Of a DNA stretch of 64,000 nt, positions 35,204-44,486 are shown in pieces. Numbering within the stretch: position 1 is the stretch's first letter; the number at the start of each line of letters is the position of its first letter. The stretch is taken from the NCBI GenBank assembly GCA_028280885.1, contig JANQKY010000035.1, positions 1-64,000 of the forward strand. Reading direction: 5' to 3'. The DNA comes from Tepidamorphus sp. GTDB lineage: Bacteria > Pseudomonadota > Alphaproteobacteria > Rhizobiales > Tepidamorphaceae. The notes beneath the pieces are model-generated. The model had not been told where the DNA came from and did no database searches. It saw only the letters and a list, made by a program, of their open reading frames with translations. The position numbers were made by a program, and so were the translations under genes.

Positions 35204-35998
35204 ATGACTCATGAGGACATCGAGGCGACCAAGGCGCCGCTGGTCGAGCACCTGATCGAGTTGCGGCAGCGGCTGATGTGGGCGCTGATCGCGCTCGGCG
35301 TCGCCTTCGTGGCCTGTTTCTTCTTCGCCTCCGATATCTTCAACATCCTGCTGAAGCCCTACGAATGGGCGCGCGGCGATGTGGAGGGGCTGGAACTGAT
35401 CTATACCGCCCCGCAGGAATATTTCTTCACGCAGCTCAAGATCGCCCTGTTCGGCGGCGCCTTCATCGCCTTCCCGGTGATCGCCGGCCAACTCTACATG
35501 TTCGTCGCGCCCGGCCTCTACAAGAACGAGCGCGGCGCCTTCCTGCCGTTCCTGTTCGCCACTCCCGTCCTGTTCCTGCTTGGCGCGGGCCTCGTCTATT
35601 TCGTGACGATGCCGCTCGTCATGCAGTTCTTCCTGTCGATGGAGCAGAGCGGGCCGGGCCAGGCGCAGATTCAATTGGTGGCGAAGGTCAGCGAATATCT
35701 CGGGCTGGTGATGACCCTGATGTTCGCCTTCGGCCTGTGTTTCCAGCTGCCCGTCCTGTTGACGCTGCTCGGCCGGGCCGGGCTCGTCACCGCGGCGGGG
35801 CTGAAGACCAAGCGCAAATACGCGATCATCATCACCTTCGCGGTGGCCGCCTTCCTGACGCCGCCCGACCCGATCAGCCAGATCGGGCTTGCGCTGCCGA
35901 CCCTGCTTCTCTACGAACTCTCCATCGTTTCGGTCAGGATGGTCGAGAAGCGGCGCGCTGAGCGGGAAGCCGAGCGCGAGGCGGAAGACGACGACTGA
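35204..35998 (+). CDS. tatC: Twin-arginine translocase subunit TatC
   Basis: 264 residues, six membrane helices. N-terminal LVEHLIELRQRLMWALIA contains the conserved glutamate for signal-peptide recognition; EYFFTQLKIALFGGAFIAFP and the C-terminal FLTPPDPISQIGLALP segment are family hallmarks. ATG 35204 follows the tatB stop by 12 bp. A highly acidic tail (REAEREAEDDD) closes it. Confidence 0.96.
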   Translation: MTHEDIEATKAPLVEHLIELRQRLMWALIALGVAFVACFFFASDIFNILLKPYEWARGDVEGLELIYTAPQEYFFTQLKIALFGGAFIAFPVIAGQLYMFVAPGLYKNERGAFLPFLFATPVLFLLGAGLVYFVTMPLVMQFFLSMEQSGPGQAQIQLVAKVSEYLGLVMTLMFAFGLCFQLPVLLTLLGRAGLVTAAGLKTKRKYAIIITFAVAAFLTPPDPISQIGLALPTLLLYELSIVSVRMVEKRRAEREAEREAEDDD

Positions 35999-36055
35999 CC
36001 GGGCTTGCCGACACGCGCCGGGCCGCCGGCGCATCCCAACACCGGTCATCTTGCC

Positions 36056-37369
36056 ATGTTCGACCTGAAATGGATTCGTGAAAACGCGGACGCTTTCGAC
36101 GCTGGCCTTGCCCGGCGCTCGCAGGAGTATCTCGGAACGGCGGAAAAGCTCGTCGGCCTCGATGACAAGCGCCGTGCGCTGGTCACCGAGTTGCAGGCGC
36201 TTCAGGAGCGCCGCAACGCGGCCTCGAAAGAGGTCGGCAAGGCGAAGGCCTCCGGCGAGGAGGACCGCGCCCAAGCGCTGATCGCCGAGGTCGCCGCGAT
36301 CAAGGAGCGGATGCCGTCGGCAGACGCCGAGTTGAAGGCGGTCGAGGGTGATCTCGACGCCACGATGTCCTGGATCCCCAACCTGCCGCTCGACGACGTG
36401 CCGGTCGGCGCCGACGAGGACGCCAATGTCGAGGTCCGCCGGGTCGGCGAGCCGCGCCGGATGAATTTCGAGCCCAGGCAGCATTTCGAGATCGGCGAGG
36501 GCCTCGGCCTGATGGATTTCGAGACCGCGGCCAAGCTGTCGGGCGCCCGCTTCGTCGTGCTGCGCGGCCAGGTCGCCCGGCTCGAACGCGCTTTGGCGAG
36601 CTTCATGATCGATCTGCACACCGATCAGCACGGCTATACCGAGGTCGCCCCGCCGCTGCTGGTGCGCGACGAGGTGATGTTCGGCACGGGGCAGTTGCCG
36701 AAGTTCCGCGAGGATCAGTTCTTCGCCGGCGCGATCGACGACGTCCGCGCCGAGGAGGCAAGTGGCTACTGGCTGATCCCCACCGCCGAGGTGCCGCTTA
36801 CCAATCTCGTTCGCGAGGAGATCGTCGACGAGGCCGCGCTGCCGATGCGGGTGACCGCCTGGACGCCGTGTTTCCGGGCGGAAGCCGGTGCTGCCGGCCG
36901 CGACACGCGCGGCATGATCCGCCAGCATCAGTTCGCCAAGGTCGAACTCGTCTCGATCACCACGCCCGAGCAGTCTTTGCAAGAGCACGAGCGCATGACG
37001 GCCTGCGCCGAAGAGGTGCTGAAGCGCCTCGACCTGCCGTACCGCGTGATGACGCTGTCGACCGGCGACATGGGCTTCGGCGCGCGCAAGACCTATGACA
37101 TCGAGGTCTGGCTGCCGGGGCAGGGGCAGTATCGCGAGATTTCCAGTTGCTCGGTCTGCGGCGATTTCCAGGCCCGCCGGATGAACGCCCGCTACCGCCC
37201 CACCGATGGCAAGGGCCTGCGCCATGTCCACACGCTCAACGGCTCCGGCGTCGCCGCCGGCCGCGCGTTGATCGCGGTTCTGGAGAACTACCAGCAGGAG
37301 GACGGCAGCGTGATCGTGCCGGAGGTCCTGCGGTCGTATATGGGCGGGCTCGAGGTGATCGGCGGGTAG
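36056..37369 (+). CDS. serS: Seryl-tRNA synthetase
   Basis: 437-residue class II synthetase: an N-terminal coiled-coil arm (about 30-110) that grips the tRNA-Ser variable arm, then the catalytic core with motif 2 ([21 protein letters not shown]) and motif 3 near the C-terminus ([19 protein letters not shown]). ATG 36056 ([14 protein letters not shown]) is the family start; the upstream in-frame 17 codons are spurious. surE, which usually follows serS in this block in rhizobia, is absent: the convergent nrdJ lies beyond. Confidence 0.96.
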   Translation: MFDLKWIRENADAFDAGLARRSQEYLGTAEKLVGLDDKRRALVTELQALQERRNAASKEVGKAKASGEEDRAQALIAEVAAIKERMPSADAELKAVEGDLDATMSWIPNLPLDDVPVGADEDANVEVRRVGEPRRMNFEPRQHFEIGEGLGLMDFETAAKLSGARFVVLRGQVARLERALASFMIDLHTDQHGYTEVAPPLLVRDEVMFGTGQLPKFREDQFFAGAIDDVRAEEASGYWLIPTAEVPLTNLVREEIVDEAALPMRVTAWTPCFRAEAGAAGRDTRGMIRQHQFAKVELVSITTPEQSLQEHERMTACAEEVLKRLDLPYRVMTLSTGDMGFGARKTYDIEVWLPGQGQYREISSCSVCGDFQARRMNARYRPTDGKGLRHVHTLNGSGVAAGRALIAVLENYQQEDGSVIVPEVLRSYMGGLEVIGG

Positions 37370-37407
37370 GGGGCGTTTGACGCCGCCTCGTTTTACAACG
37401 CGCCAGC

Positions 37408-37462
37408 GCTCGTCATCCCGGAAATCGCATCAGCGATTATCCGGATCGGGGAACCCGGGCCT
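37408..37462. repeat. Dispersed CGTCATCCCGGA/TCCGGAT hairpin repeat
   Basis: CTCGTCATCCCGGAAATCGC...GATTATCCGGATCGGGGAACC resembles units in the 61.3-62.6 kb spacer, with a degenerated core. Intergenic between serS and nrdJ. It is one copy of the same family at a distant site. Confidence 0.55.
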
Positions 37463-37487
37463 CTCGGTTAAACCACATCACGCAAAC

Positions 37488-37517
37488 GAAAAAACGGGCG
37501 GTCGCAAGACCGCCCGT
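37488..37517 (-). terminator. Rho-independent terminator of nrdJ
   Basis: Minus strand: stem ACGGGCGGTC, 4-nt loop (TTGC), GACCGCCCGT, then TTTTTTCG. A perfect 10-bp stem plus U-tract, 27 nt after the nrdJ stop. The plus-strand side lacks a good U-tract, so it mainly serves nrdJ. Confidence 0.85.
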
Positions 37518-37543
37518 CCAAGTCGGATTATGTCAGGCAGTCC

Positions 37544-40500
37544 TCAACTACACCCGCTCGTCGAGCCGCAGGTGTCGCATTTCAGGCAGGTGCCGTTGCG
37601 CACCATGGTGAAGTTGCCGCATTCCGTGCAGCTTTCGCCGACATAGCCCTTCAGCCGCGCCTGCATCCGCTGTTCCTCGATGCTCGGCTGTTCGACGACC
37701 TTCACCTCGGACGCGATCTCGAACTCGACATCGCGCTTCAGTGCTGTCGCGGTCCCACCTGTCGAGCCGCTGCCCGCAAAGGACTGCGCGCGCGCCTGGA
37801 GCTGGCCGACCGGGGTGGTCCCGACCGCCGAGGTTGTCGTTTCGCCGGCAGCAGGGCCGCTCGCGGCCTCGCTGCCCTGGACGACCATCAGCTTCTCGCT
37901 CATCCGGCCACGCACCAGGCCGGTGGAGACGAGCTTGGCGGCCGGCAGGCCCGCATCCTCGTCCTGCTTGCCCTCGTCGACGCCCGAGCCCATCGCGGTC
38001 GAGCCGATATCGGCGGGATCGACATGGGACAGGTCGTGACGGCTGAGATAGGACACCGCCAGTTCCCGGAAGATGTAGTCGAGGATCGACGTGGCGTTCT
38101 TGATCGAGTCGTTGCCCTGCACGAAGCCGGCCGGCTCGAAACGGGTGAACGTGAACGCCTCGACGAATTCATCTAGCGGCACGCCATATTGCAGGCCGAG
38201 CGAGACGGCGATGGCGAAATTGTTCATCAGGCTGCGGAAGGCGGCGCCTTCCTTGTGCATGTCGATGAAGATCTCGCCGAGCCGGCCGTCCTCGTATTCG
38301 CCGGTCCGCAAATAGACCTTGTGGCCGCCGACGATCGCCTTCTGGGTATAGCCCTTGCGGCGGTCGGGCATCTTCTCGCGCTCGCGCACCGCCTTCTCGA
38401 TGATGCGCTCGACGATCCGTTCCGCCGTCTCCGTCGCCTTGGCCTTGGAGGCCTGGGCCGCGATCTGCTCGACGACCTCGTCCTCGTCCTCATCGGTGTC
38501 GGCCAGAAGCTGCGCCTGCAGCGGCTGCGACAGCTTCGAGCCGTCGCGGTAGAGCGCGTTGGCCTTCAGCGCCAGGGTCCAGGACAGCATGTAGGCGTTC
38601 ATGCAGTCCTCGACGGTCGCGTTGTTGGGCATGTTGATCGTCTTGGAGATCGCGCCCGAGATGAACGGCTGGGCCGCCGCCATCATGCGGATATGGCTTT
38701 CCACCGACAGGAAGCGCTTGCCCTTCTGGCCGCAAGGGTTGGCGCAGTCGAAGACAGGAAGGTGTTCCTCCTTCAGGTGCGGCGCGCCTTCCAGCGTCAT
38801 TGCCCCGCAGACGAAGGTGTTCGCCTCGCCGATATCGCGCCTGTCGAACCCGAGCCTCGACAGCATGTCGAAGCCCGGATCCGCCAGGTCGTCCGCCGCA
38901 AACCCGAGGGTCCCGGTGCAAAACTCTTCCCCCAGCGTCCACTTGTTGAAAGCGAACTTGATATCGAAGGCGCTGGCGAGTCCGGCCTCGATCGCCTCGA
39001 TCTTCTCCTCGGTGAACCCCTTGGCAGTCAGCGTCTCGTGGTTGATCCCCGGCGCGCCCTTCAGCGTCGAATGGCCAACCGCATAGGCGATGATGTCCTC
39101 GATCTGCTCCGGGCTATAGCCGAGACCGCGCAGCGCCTCGGGGACGGCGCGGTTGATGATCTTGAAATAGCCGCCGCCGGCGAGCTTCTTGAACTTCACC
39201 AGCGCGAAATCGGGCTCGATGCCGGTGGTGTCGCAATCCATCACCAGGCCGATCGTGCCGGTCGGCGCGATGACGGAGACCTGGGCGTTGCGATAGCCGT
39301 GCTCCTCGCCGATCGACAGCGCCCGGTTCCAGGCGTCGCAGGCCGCCGCCACGATCGCTTCCTCGGGGCAGGCGGCATGGTCGAGCGGCACCGGCGCGAT
39401 GTTGAGGCCCTCGTAGCCGCCGCTCTCGCCGTGGGCTGCGCGACGATGGTTGCGGATGACGCGGAGCATCTGGTCGCGGTTGGGCTGATAGCCGGGGAAA
39501 GCGCCGAGCGCCGAGGCCATCTCCGCCGACGTCGCATAGGCAACGCCGGTCATCAGCGCGGTGATCGCGCCGCACAGGGCCCGGCCCTCCTCGGAATCGT
39601 AGGAAATGCCCGACGTCATCAAAAGGCCGCCGATATTGGCATAGCCGAGGCCGAGCGTGCGGTATTCGTAGGAGAGCTGGGCGATCTGCTTCGACGGGAA
39701 CTGCGCCATCAGCACCGAGATCTCGAGCACGATGGTCCACAGCCTGGTCGCATGCGAGAAGCGCTCGACGTCGAAGCTGCCATCCTCCTGACGGAACTGC
39801 AGAAGGTTCAGCGAGGCGAGGTTGCAGGCCGTGTCGTCCAGGAACATGTATTCCGAGCACGGGTTCGAGGCCCGGATCTCGCCGCCGGCCGGGCAGGTGT
39901 GCCAGTCGTTGATGGTGGTGTGGAACTGGATGCCGGGATCGGCGCAGGCCCAGGCCGCGTGGCCGACATCGGCCCACAACTCGCGGGCCTTGAGGGTCTT
40001 GGCCACCTTGCCGTCGAGCCGCTTGACGAGGTCCCAGTCGCCATCAGTCTCCACCGCCCGCAGGAAGTCGTCCGTCACCCGCACCGAATTGTTGGAGTTC
40101 TGGCCCGAGACGGTCAGATAGGCTTCCGAATCCCAGTCGGTGTCGAGCACCGGGAATTCGATCGAGGTGTAGCCCTGGCGGGCGAACTGGATGATGCGCT
40201 GGATGTAGTTCTCCGGCACATGCACCCGCTTGGCCGCCTTGATCTCGCGCTTCAGCGCCGGGTTCTTCTGCGGATCGAAGCAGTCGTCGCCGGAGCCGGC
40301 GCAGTTGACGCAGGCCTTGAGGATCGCCGAGAGGTGCTTCTGGCAGAGCTTGGAGCCGGTGACGAGGGCGGCGACCTTCTGCTCCTCCTTCACCTTCCAG
40401 TTGATGTAGTCCTCGATATCGGGATGGTCGATGTCGACGACCACCATCTTGGCGGCGCGCCGCGTCGTGCCGCCCGACTTGATGGCGCCGGCTGCCCGGT

Positions 40501-41287
40501 CGCCGATCTTCAGGAAGCTCATCAGGCCGGACGACTTGCCGCCGCCGGACAGCTTCTCGCCGTCGCCGCGCAGATGCGAGAAGTTCGAGCCGGTGCCGGA
40601 GCCATACTTGAACAGCCGCGCCTCGCGCGTCCACAGGTCCATGATGCCGCCATCACTGACCAGGTCGTCGCTGACGGACTGGATGAAGCAGGCATGCGGC
40701 TGCGGATGCTCGTAGGCCGAGGTCGAGGCGGTCAGTTCGCCGGTCTGAAAGTCGACATAGGAATGGCCCTGGCCGGGGCCGTCGATGCCATAGGCCCAGT
40801 GCAGGCCGGTGTTGAACCATTGCGGGCTGTTGGGCGCGCATTTCTGGGTGGCGAGCATATAGGCGAGCTCGTCGAAGAAGGCGCGGGCATCGGCTTCCGT
40901 ATCGAAATAGCCGCCCTTCCAGCCCCAGTAGGTCCAGGTGCCGGCCAGCCGGTCGAAAACCTGGCGCGAATCGCGCTCCGGCCCGTAGCGCTCCGCCTCG
41001 GCCAGCGCCTCGAGCGCCTCGGTGTCGGCGACGGACCGCCACAGCCACGAGGGGACGGTGTTTTCCTCGACGGGCTTCAGCCGCGCGGGCACGCCGGCCT
41101 TGCGGAAATATTTCTGGGCGAGAATGTCGCTTGCCACCTGCGACCAGTCCGCCGGCACCTGAATATCCTCCAGCCGGAAGACGATCGATCCGTCCGGATT
41201 GCGGATCTCGCTGGTGGCGGTCCGAAACTCAAGGCCGTCATAGGGTGAAGATCCCTCGACTGTGAAGCGTCGCTCAATCCGCATCAT
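37544..41287 (-). CDS. nrdJ: Adenosylcobalamin-dependent ribonucleotide reductase (class II)
   Basis: A 1247-residue class II RNR that reduces ribonucleotides using B12 rather than a tyrosyl or glycyl radical, so it is O2-independent. Visible: [26 protein letters not shown] (catalytic loop), the [19 protein letters not shown] segment, and a Cys-rich C-terminal zinc-ribbon-like end ([23 protein letters not shown]) carrying the redox-shuttle cysteines. ATG 41287 (tandem with 41284) is chosen; 25 in-frame codons upstream show no similarity. Terminator downstream; NrdR-like boxes 340-380 bp upstream. Confidence 0.95.
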   Translation of the reverse strand: MMRIERRFTVEGSSPYDGLEFRTATSEIRNPDGSIVFRLEDIQVPADWSQVASDILAQKYFRKAGVPARLKPVEENTVPSWLWRSVADTEALEALAEAERYGPERDSRQVFDRLAGTWTYWGWKGGYFDTEADARAFFDELAYMLATQKCAPNSPQWFNTGLHWAYGIDGPGQGHSYVDFQTGELTASTSAYEHPQPHACFIQSVSDDLVSDGGIMDLWTREARLFKYGSGTGSNFSHLRGDGEKLSGGGKSSGLMSFLKIGDRAAGAIKSGGTTRRAAKMVVVDIDHPDIEDYINWKVKEEQKVAALVTGSKLCQKHLSAILKACVNCAGSGDDCFDPQKNPALKREIKAAKRVHVPENYIQRIIQFARQGYTSIEFPVLDTDWDSEAYLTVSGQNSNNSVRVTDDFLRAVETDGDWDLVKRLDGKVAKTLKARELWADVGHAAWACADPGIQFHTTINDWHTCPAGGEIRASNPCSEYMFLDDTACNLASLNLLQFRQEDGSFDVERFSHATRLWTIVLEISVLMAQFPSKQIAQLSYEYRTLGLGYANIGGLLMTSGISYDSEEGRALCGAITALMTGVAYATSAEMASALGAFPGYQPNRDQMLRVIRNHRRAAHGESGGYEGLNIAPVPLDHAACPEEAIVAAACDAWNRALSIGEEHGYRNAQVSVIAPTGTIGLVMDCDTTGIEPDFALVKFKKLAGGGYFKIINRAVPEALRGLGYSPEQIEDIIAYAVGHSTLKGAPGINHETLTAKGFTEEKIEAIEAGLASAFDIKFAFNKWTLGEEFCTGTLGFAADDLADPGFDMLSRLGFDRRDIGEANTFVCGAMTLEGAPHLKEEHLPVFDCANPCGQKGKRFLSVESHIRMMAAAQPFISGAISKTINMPNNATVEDCMNAYMLSWTLALKANALYRDGSKLSQPLQAQLLADTDEDEDEVVEQIAAQASKAKATETAERIVERIIEKAVREREKMPDRRKGYTQKAIVGGHKVYLRTGEYEDGRLGEIFIDMHKEGAAFRSLMNNFAIAVSLGLQYGVPLDEFVEAFTFTRFEPAGFVQGNDSIKNATSILDYIFRELAVSYLSRHDLSHVDPADIGSTAMGSGVDEGKQDEDAGLPAAKLVSTGLVRGRMSEKLMVVQGSEAASGPAAGETTTSAVGTTPVGQLQARAQSFAGSGSTGGTATALKRDVEFEIASEVKVVEQPSIEEQRMQARLKGYVGESCTECGNFTMVRNGTCLKCDTCGSTSGCS

Positions 41288-41390
41288 AACTCCCCGTTCG
41301 CGCTCGACTTGCCGGCGCACACGTATCCCCGCGCCGAACCTGACCCGATCCGGCTCCTGCATCTCTGTTCAGACGGTGCCCCCACCGCCC

Positions 41391-41489
41391 AGGCGCCCCG
41401 TGAGGCGCCTAAACACCCTGTTAATGCCGCCTTGCGGACCCTTTCGCCCGAAAGACAAGAATATTCGTTGCCTCAGGGCTCGCCTGAGG
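41391..41489 (-). promoter_or_regulatory. Three hairpins in the nrdJ leader region
   Basis: Between the NrdR-like boxes and ATG 41287 lie 7-bp stem CCTCAGG/CCTGAGG (41471-41489), 5-bp stem CTTTC/GAAAG (41441-41454) and 7-bp stem AGGCGCC/GGCGCCT (41391-41410). I see no cobalamin-riboswitch signature (no GCCACTG or B12-box-like run). Otherwise 41288-41623 holds no supported gene. Confidence 0.4.
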
Positions 41490-41623
41490 ATGCTAACGCA
41501 CTGAAACTTATATGGATTTGCCGCCAACCGGAGCTGCAACCCACGATCTGCGCCAATGTCGATAACGCTAAAAGACTCGGGACGAGTGCGTCAAGGTCCT
41601 TCTGGTTCACCGACATCATTTTT

Positions 41624-41670
41624 TCACAATCTGTTGTGGGTGCTGTGAATTGGCCAACAAGATATGGTGG
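41624..41670. promoter_or_regulatory. Tandem NrdR-box-like palindromes
   Basis: TCACAATCTGTTGTGG (41624-41639) matches about 12 of 16 positions of the ACACWATATATWGTGT NrdR consensus. CAACAAGATATGGTGG (41655-41670) matches about 11. The start-to-start distance is 31 bp, the spacing typical of paired NrdR boxes. NrdR represses RNR genes in response to nucleotide levels. The rest of the spacer to 41954 shows no gene. Confidence 0.6.
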
Positions 41671-41954
41671 GTCGACTCTTAACACCGGGTAAATGCCAGG
41701 CCCTTGGCCGGCCGGCTTGTCGAACCGTTCGACGGCGAATCGATAGGTTAAGTCTAGCCAACAGCCGGGCGGCCGCGAACCCTAAACCGCGCCGCCTGTG
41801 GATCGTGTCGATGACCGCTGCCTGGTGGTCGACAGGGGCGGCGAATCGGCTGTCTCGAACATCGTTCGAATTGTTCCCAATGCCTTCAGCACGATTTAAG
41901 CCGTTGCGGCTAGGGTGATTTTCGACACGGGATCCACGCGGGCATGTAGGGCGA

Positions 41955-42626
41955 ATGACAGCGAACCTGGCTTACGGCATGGCCCTGGAGGCCCTCGACA
42001 TCGTCCTGGTGGACGACAACAGGGGAACCCAGTCGGTCCTGCGGTCGATCATCGCGCAGATGCATATCAAGCGGCTTCGCGTCTATGAAAGCGCGGAGAC
42101 GGCGCTGCAGGACATCGTCAACGATCCGCCATCGGTGCTGATCGCTGAATGGCGGATGAAACCGATGAGCGGCTATCGGCTGCTCCGCGCCCTGCGTGAC
42201 AGATCGATGACGCCGCTGTGCTTCCTGCCCGTCCTGGTGGTAACCGCCGTGCCGACCGTGACGATGGTCGACAAGGCGTTTTCGATCGGCGCGAACAACG
42301 TTCTGATCATGCCGCTGTCTCCGCTCGCCCTGCGCGAGCGGCTGCAATGGCTGTGCACGGATCCGCGGGAGTTCATTCTCAAGCGCGGTCGCTACGTGCT
42401 CGACGGGATCGAGGAGGCGCTCGAACAGCGCATCCGCGGCAATGTCTTCGGGACGATGCTCGAGCACAGGCACGCGGCCGACAGCACGCTGGCGCGCCGG
42501 GCGGAGCAGGCCCAGGACCTGGTCGACCGGATCGTCTCCGGCGATGTCGATCCGGAAGAGATTCCGCTCGAAATCCTGCCGCCGGAGGGCGCTCCGGCGA
42601 ACTGGAACGGCTGGACGATGAAGTAG
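41955..42626 (+). CDS. Degenerate response-regulator receiver protein
   Basis: 223 residues; residues about 12-130 have CheY/receiver order (DIVLVDDNRGTQSVLRSIIAQM, LIAEWRMKPMSGYRLLRALR, PVLVVTAVP, FSIGANNVLIMPLSPLALRERL). The acidic pair Asp20-Asp21 is kept. The phosphoacceptor Asp is Glu65 (AEWRM for the usual DWxMP) and the catalytic Lys is Met119 (IMPLSP for VKPFSP). The C-terminal 90 residues have no recognised output domain. It is probably a phosphorylation-independent, perhaps constitutively active-like, protein-interaction module. No kinase is adjacent. Confidence 0.85.
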   Translation: MTANLAYGMALEALDIVLVDDNRGTQSVLRSIIAQMHIKRLRVYESAETALQDIVNDPPSVLIAEWRMKPMSGYRLLRALRDRSMTPLCFLPVLVVTAVPTVTMVDKAFSIGANNVLIMPLSPLALRERLQWLCTDPREFILKRGRYVLDGIEEALEQRIRGNVFGTMLEHRHAADSTLARRAEQAQDLVDRIVSGDVDPEEIPLEILPPEGAPANWNGWTMK

Positions 42627-42685
42627 CCTGGGAAATAGGCCGGGAGGCCGTCCGGAAGGGTGACTTGTCTGCCGGGATGGCAATG

Positions 42686-42757
42686 CCATATCCGGGGCCA
42701 TATCCGGGGCCATATCCGGGGCCATATCCGGGCCCATATCCAGGGCCATATTCGGGA
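42686..42757 (+). repeat. Six 12-bp tandem repeats (CCATATCCGGGG) upstream of the NDUFA12 gene
   Basis: Three perfect and three one- or two-base-variant units. The period is a multiple of 3, and the repeats are open in the same frame as the downstream gene, encoding PYPG repeats after an ATG at 42677. Confidence 0.9.
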
Positions 42758-42811
42758 CTGGACACGCAGCGCGGTTGCGGCCATAGTCCGCCCGCATTGC
42801 AAGGGCAGCCC

Positions 42812-43222
42812 ATGCGCGACTTCATCATTCAGATCTTTGCCTGGTGGCACAAGGCGACGCTCGGTACGCGGTTCAACACGTGGCGCCGCGGCGAACGCGT
42901 CGGCGAGGACGAGTTCGGCAACCAGTACTACCGCACGCGCGGCGGTGCGGTGGATCCCTCACTCGGCTTTCAGCGGCGCTGGGTGATCTACAGCGGCACC
43001 GCCGAGGCCAGCACCATCCCGCCGGGATGGTGGGGCTGGATCCATCACACGGTGGATGTCGCGCCGAGCGAAACCGAATACCGGCCCAGGCCGTGGCAGA
43101 AGCCGCACGAGCCCAACATGACCGGGACCGCGGAAGCGTATCGGCCGCCCGGCAGCATGCTGACGCCCGAACACCGGCCGCGCGTCACCGGCGACTACGA
43201 CGCCTGGTCGCCGGACGCTTGA
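42812..43222 (+). CDS. NADH:ubiquinone oxidoreductase 17.2-kDa subunit homologue (NDUFA12)
   Basis: 136 residues from ATG 42812: IFAWWHKATLGTRFNTWRRG, VGEDEFGNQYYRTRGG and RWVIYSGTAEASTIPPGWWGWIHH are hallmarks of NDUFA12/B17.2, a supernumerary complex I subunit shared by mitochondria and alphaproteobacteria. It stabilises the junction of the peripheral and membrane arms. The frame remains open upstream to include a 45-residue extension with PYPG repeats; MRDFIIQ is taken as the start because similarity begins there. Neighbouring DUF2155 is the usual partner locus. Confidence 0.92.
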   Translation: MRDFIIQIFAWWHKATLGTRFNTWRRGERVGEDEFGNQYYRTRGGAVDPSLGFQRRWVIYSGTAEASTIPPGWWGWIHHTVDVAPSETEYRPRPWQKPHEPNMTGTAEAYRPPGSMLTPEHRPRVTGDYDAWSPDA

Positions 43223-43385
43223 GCCGCGCGACGTCCGCCGGCGCCGCCTTGCGCAAAGACGCGGCGCGTAGCGGCCATGCATTTTCCTGGAACCGCAATC
43301 CGACAATGATCCTGTTTCGACCAGATTTCGGCGCATTCGCGATGGATAGAAGGAGTCGAATCGTGTCGGCGGGACGGAGATCGGC

Positions 43386-43826
43386 GTGAAAACCTGCATC
43401 CCAGACAGGCGAGGGCGCCGCGCGCTCCCCGTATATGCCGCGATTGCCGCCGGCGCCCTGGCGCTGATCGCGCTTGCCTCCGACGCGCGCGCGGAGAAGA
43501 TTTCCAATCCCGTCGCCGAGTTCACCGGCCTCGACAAGATCACCGGCCAGATCCGCACCTTCGACGTGCTGATCGACGAGACGGTGCAGTTCGGCGCCCT
43601 GCAACTGACGCCGCGCGTCTGCTACTCTCGGCCGCCGACCGAGCCGCCGCGCACGACCGTCTTCGTCGAGGTCGACGAGGTGACGCTCGACCGCCGCATT
43701 CAGCGCATCTTCTCAGGCTGGATGTTCGCCGACAGTCCGGGCCTCAATGCCGTCGACCACCCGATCTACGACGTCTGGCTCACCGACTGCAAAACCAGTT
43801 CGGCCGAACTGGGGATCGGCAACTGA
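43386..43826 (+). CDS. DUF2155 periplasmic protein
   Basis: 146 residues: a signal peptide (about 1-36, cleavage near ARAEK), then [33 protein letters not shown], then [34 protein letters not shown], as in the alphaproteobacterial family DUF2155, whose function is unknown. Two cysteines (CYSRP, DCK) could form a disulfide. Start GTG 43386. The last 61 bp overlap the convergent aat gene. Confidence 0.85.
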   Translation: MKTCIPDRRGRRALPVYAAIAAGALALIALASDARAEKISNPVAEFTGLDKITGQIRTFDVLIDETVQFGALQLTPRVCYSRPPTEPPRTTVFVEVDEVTLDRRIQRIFSGWMFADSPGLNAVDHPIYDVWLTDCKTSSAELGIGN

Positions 43827-44437
43827 TGAAAATCGGCGGTCCGGCCGATCGCCGCCTCCAGACGTAACTGATAGTCGCTGCGCGGCACTTCGATCGCGCC
43901 GAACTGGCGCAGGTGGTCGGTGATGAACTGCGCGTCGAGCAGCGTGAAGCCGCCGGCCTTCAGCCGGGCGACGAGATGGACCAGCGCGATCTTGCTGGCG
44001 TCCGTCTCGCGCTGGAACATGCTCTCGCCGAAGAACGCCGCGCCCAGCCGGACGCCGTAGAGCCCGCCGACCAGGCGGTCCTCCCGCCACACCTCGACGG
44101 TGTGCACATGGCCGAGCGCGTAGAGCGCGCCGTAGAGCCGGCGGATTTCCGGATTGATCCAGGTCTTGCCCCGGCCCGGCGCCGGGTCGGCGCAGGCGGC
44201 GATCACCGATTCGAAATCGCTGTCGATGCGGACCTCGAAGCCGCCCTTGCGGATCGTCCGGGCAAGCCGGCGCGGCACGTGGAAGCCGTCCAGCGGAATG
44301 ACCCCGCGCTCGCGCGGCTCGATCCAGTAGATGGCGGGATCGTCGGCGCTTTCGGCCATCGGAAAGATGCCGCAGGCATAGGCCTTCAACAGCACGTCCG
44401 GGGTGATCGACAGGTCCTGGTCGTCGGGCTGCGCCAT
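43766..44437 (-). CDS. aat: Leucyl/phenylalanyl-tRNA-protein transferase
   Basis: 223 residues of the GNAT-like Aat family: [74 protein letters not shown] and [17 protein letters not shown]. Transfers Leu/Phe to N-terminal Lys or Arg, marking proteins for ClpS-ClpAP. ATG 44437 is 49 bp after the accC stop, so it is probably co-transcribed with accBC. It overlaps DUF2155 tail-to-tail. Confidence 0.95.
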   Translation of the reverse strand: MAQPDDQDLSITPDVLLKAYACGIFPMAESADDPAIYWIEPRERGVIPLDGFHVPRRLARTIRKGGFEVRIDSDFESVIAACADPAPGRGKTWINPEIRRLYGALYALGHVHTVEVWREDRLVGGLYGVRLGAAFFGESMFQRETDASKIALVHLVARLKAGGFTLLDAQFITDHLRQFGAIEVPRSDYQLRLEAAIGRTADFHQLPIPSSAELVLQSVSQTS

Positions 44438-44486
44438 CAATCCACTCCTGGTGTTTCGCCCAACCCCCAAGTCAAACGACCGGACC

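Noticed and set aside
38189..41248. 1019-residue plus-strand ORF opposite nrdJ
   Set aside because: Antisense shadow of the class II reductase; typical of high-GC frames.
41288..41623. Cobalamin riboswitch upstream of nrdJ
   Set aside because: Neither the GCCACTG core nor a B12-box-like segment is visible; only simple hairpins occur.
41473..41685. 70-residue minus-strand ORF in the nrdJ leader
   Set aside because: No similarity, weak start context and overlap with hairpins and NrdR-like boxes; probably chance.
42686..42757. CRISPR array
   Set aside because: Units are 12 bp and contiguous with no unique spacers.
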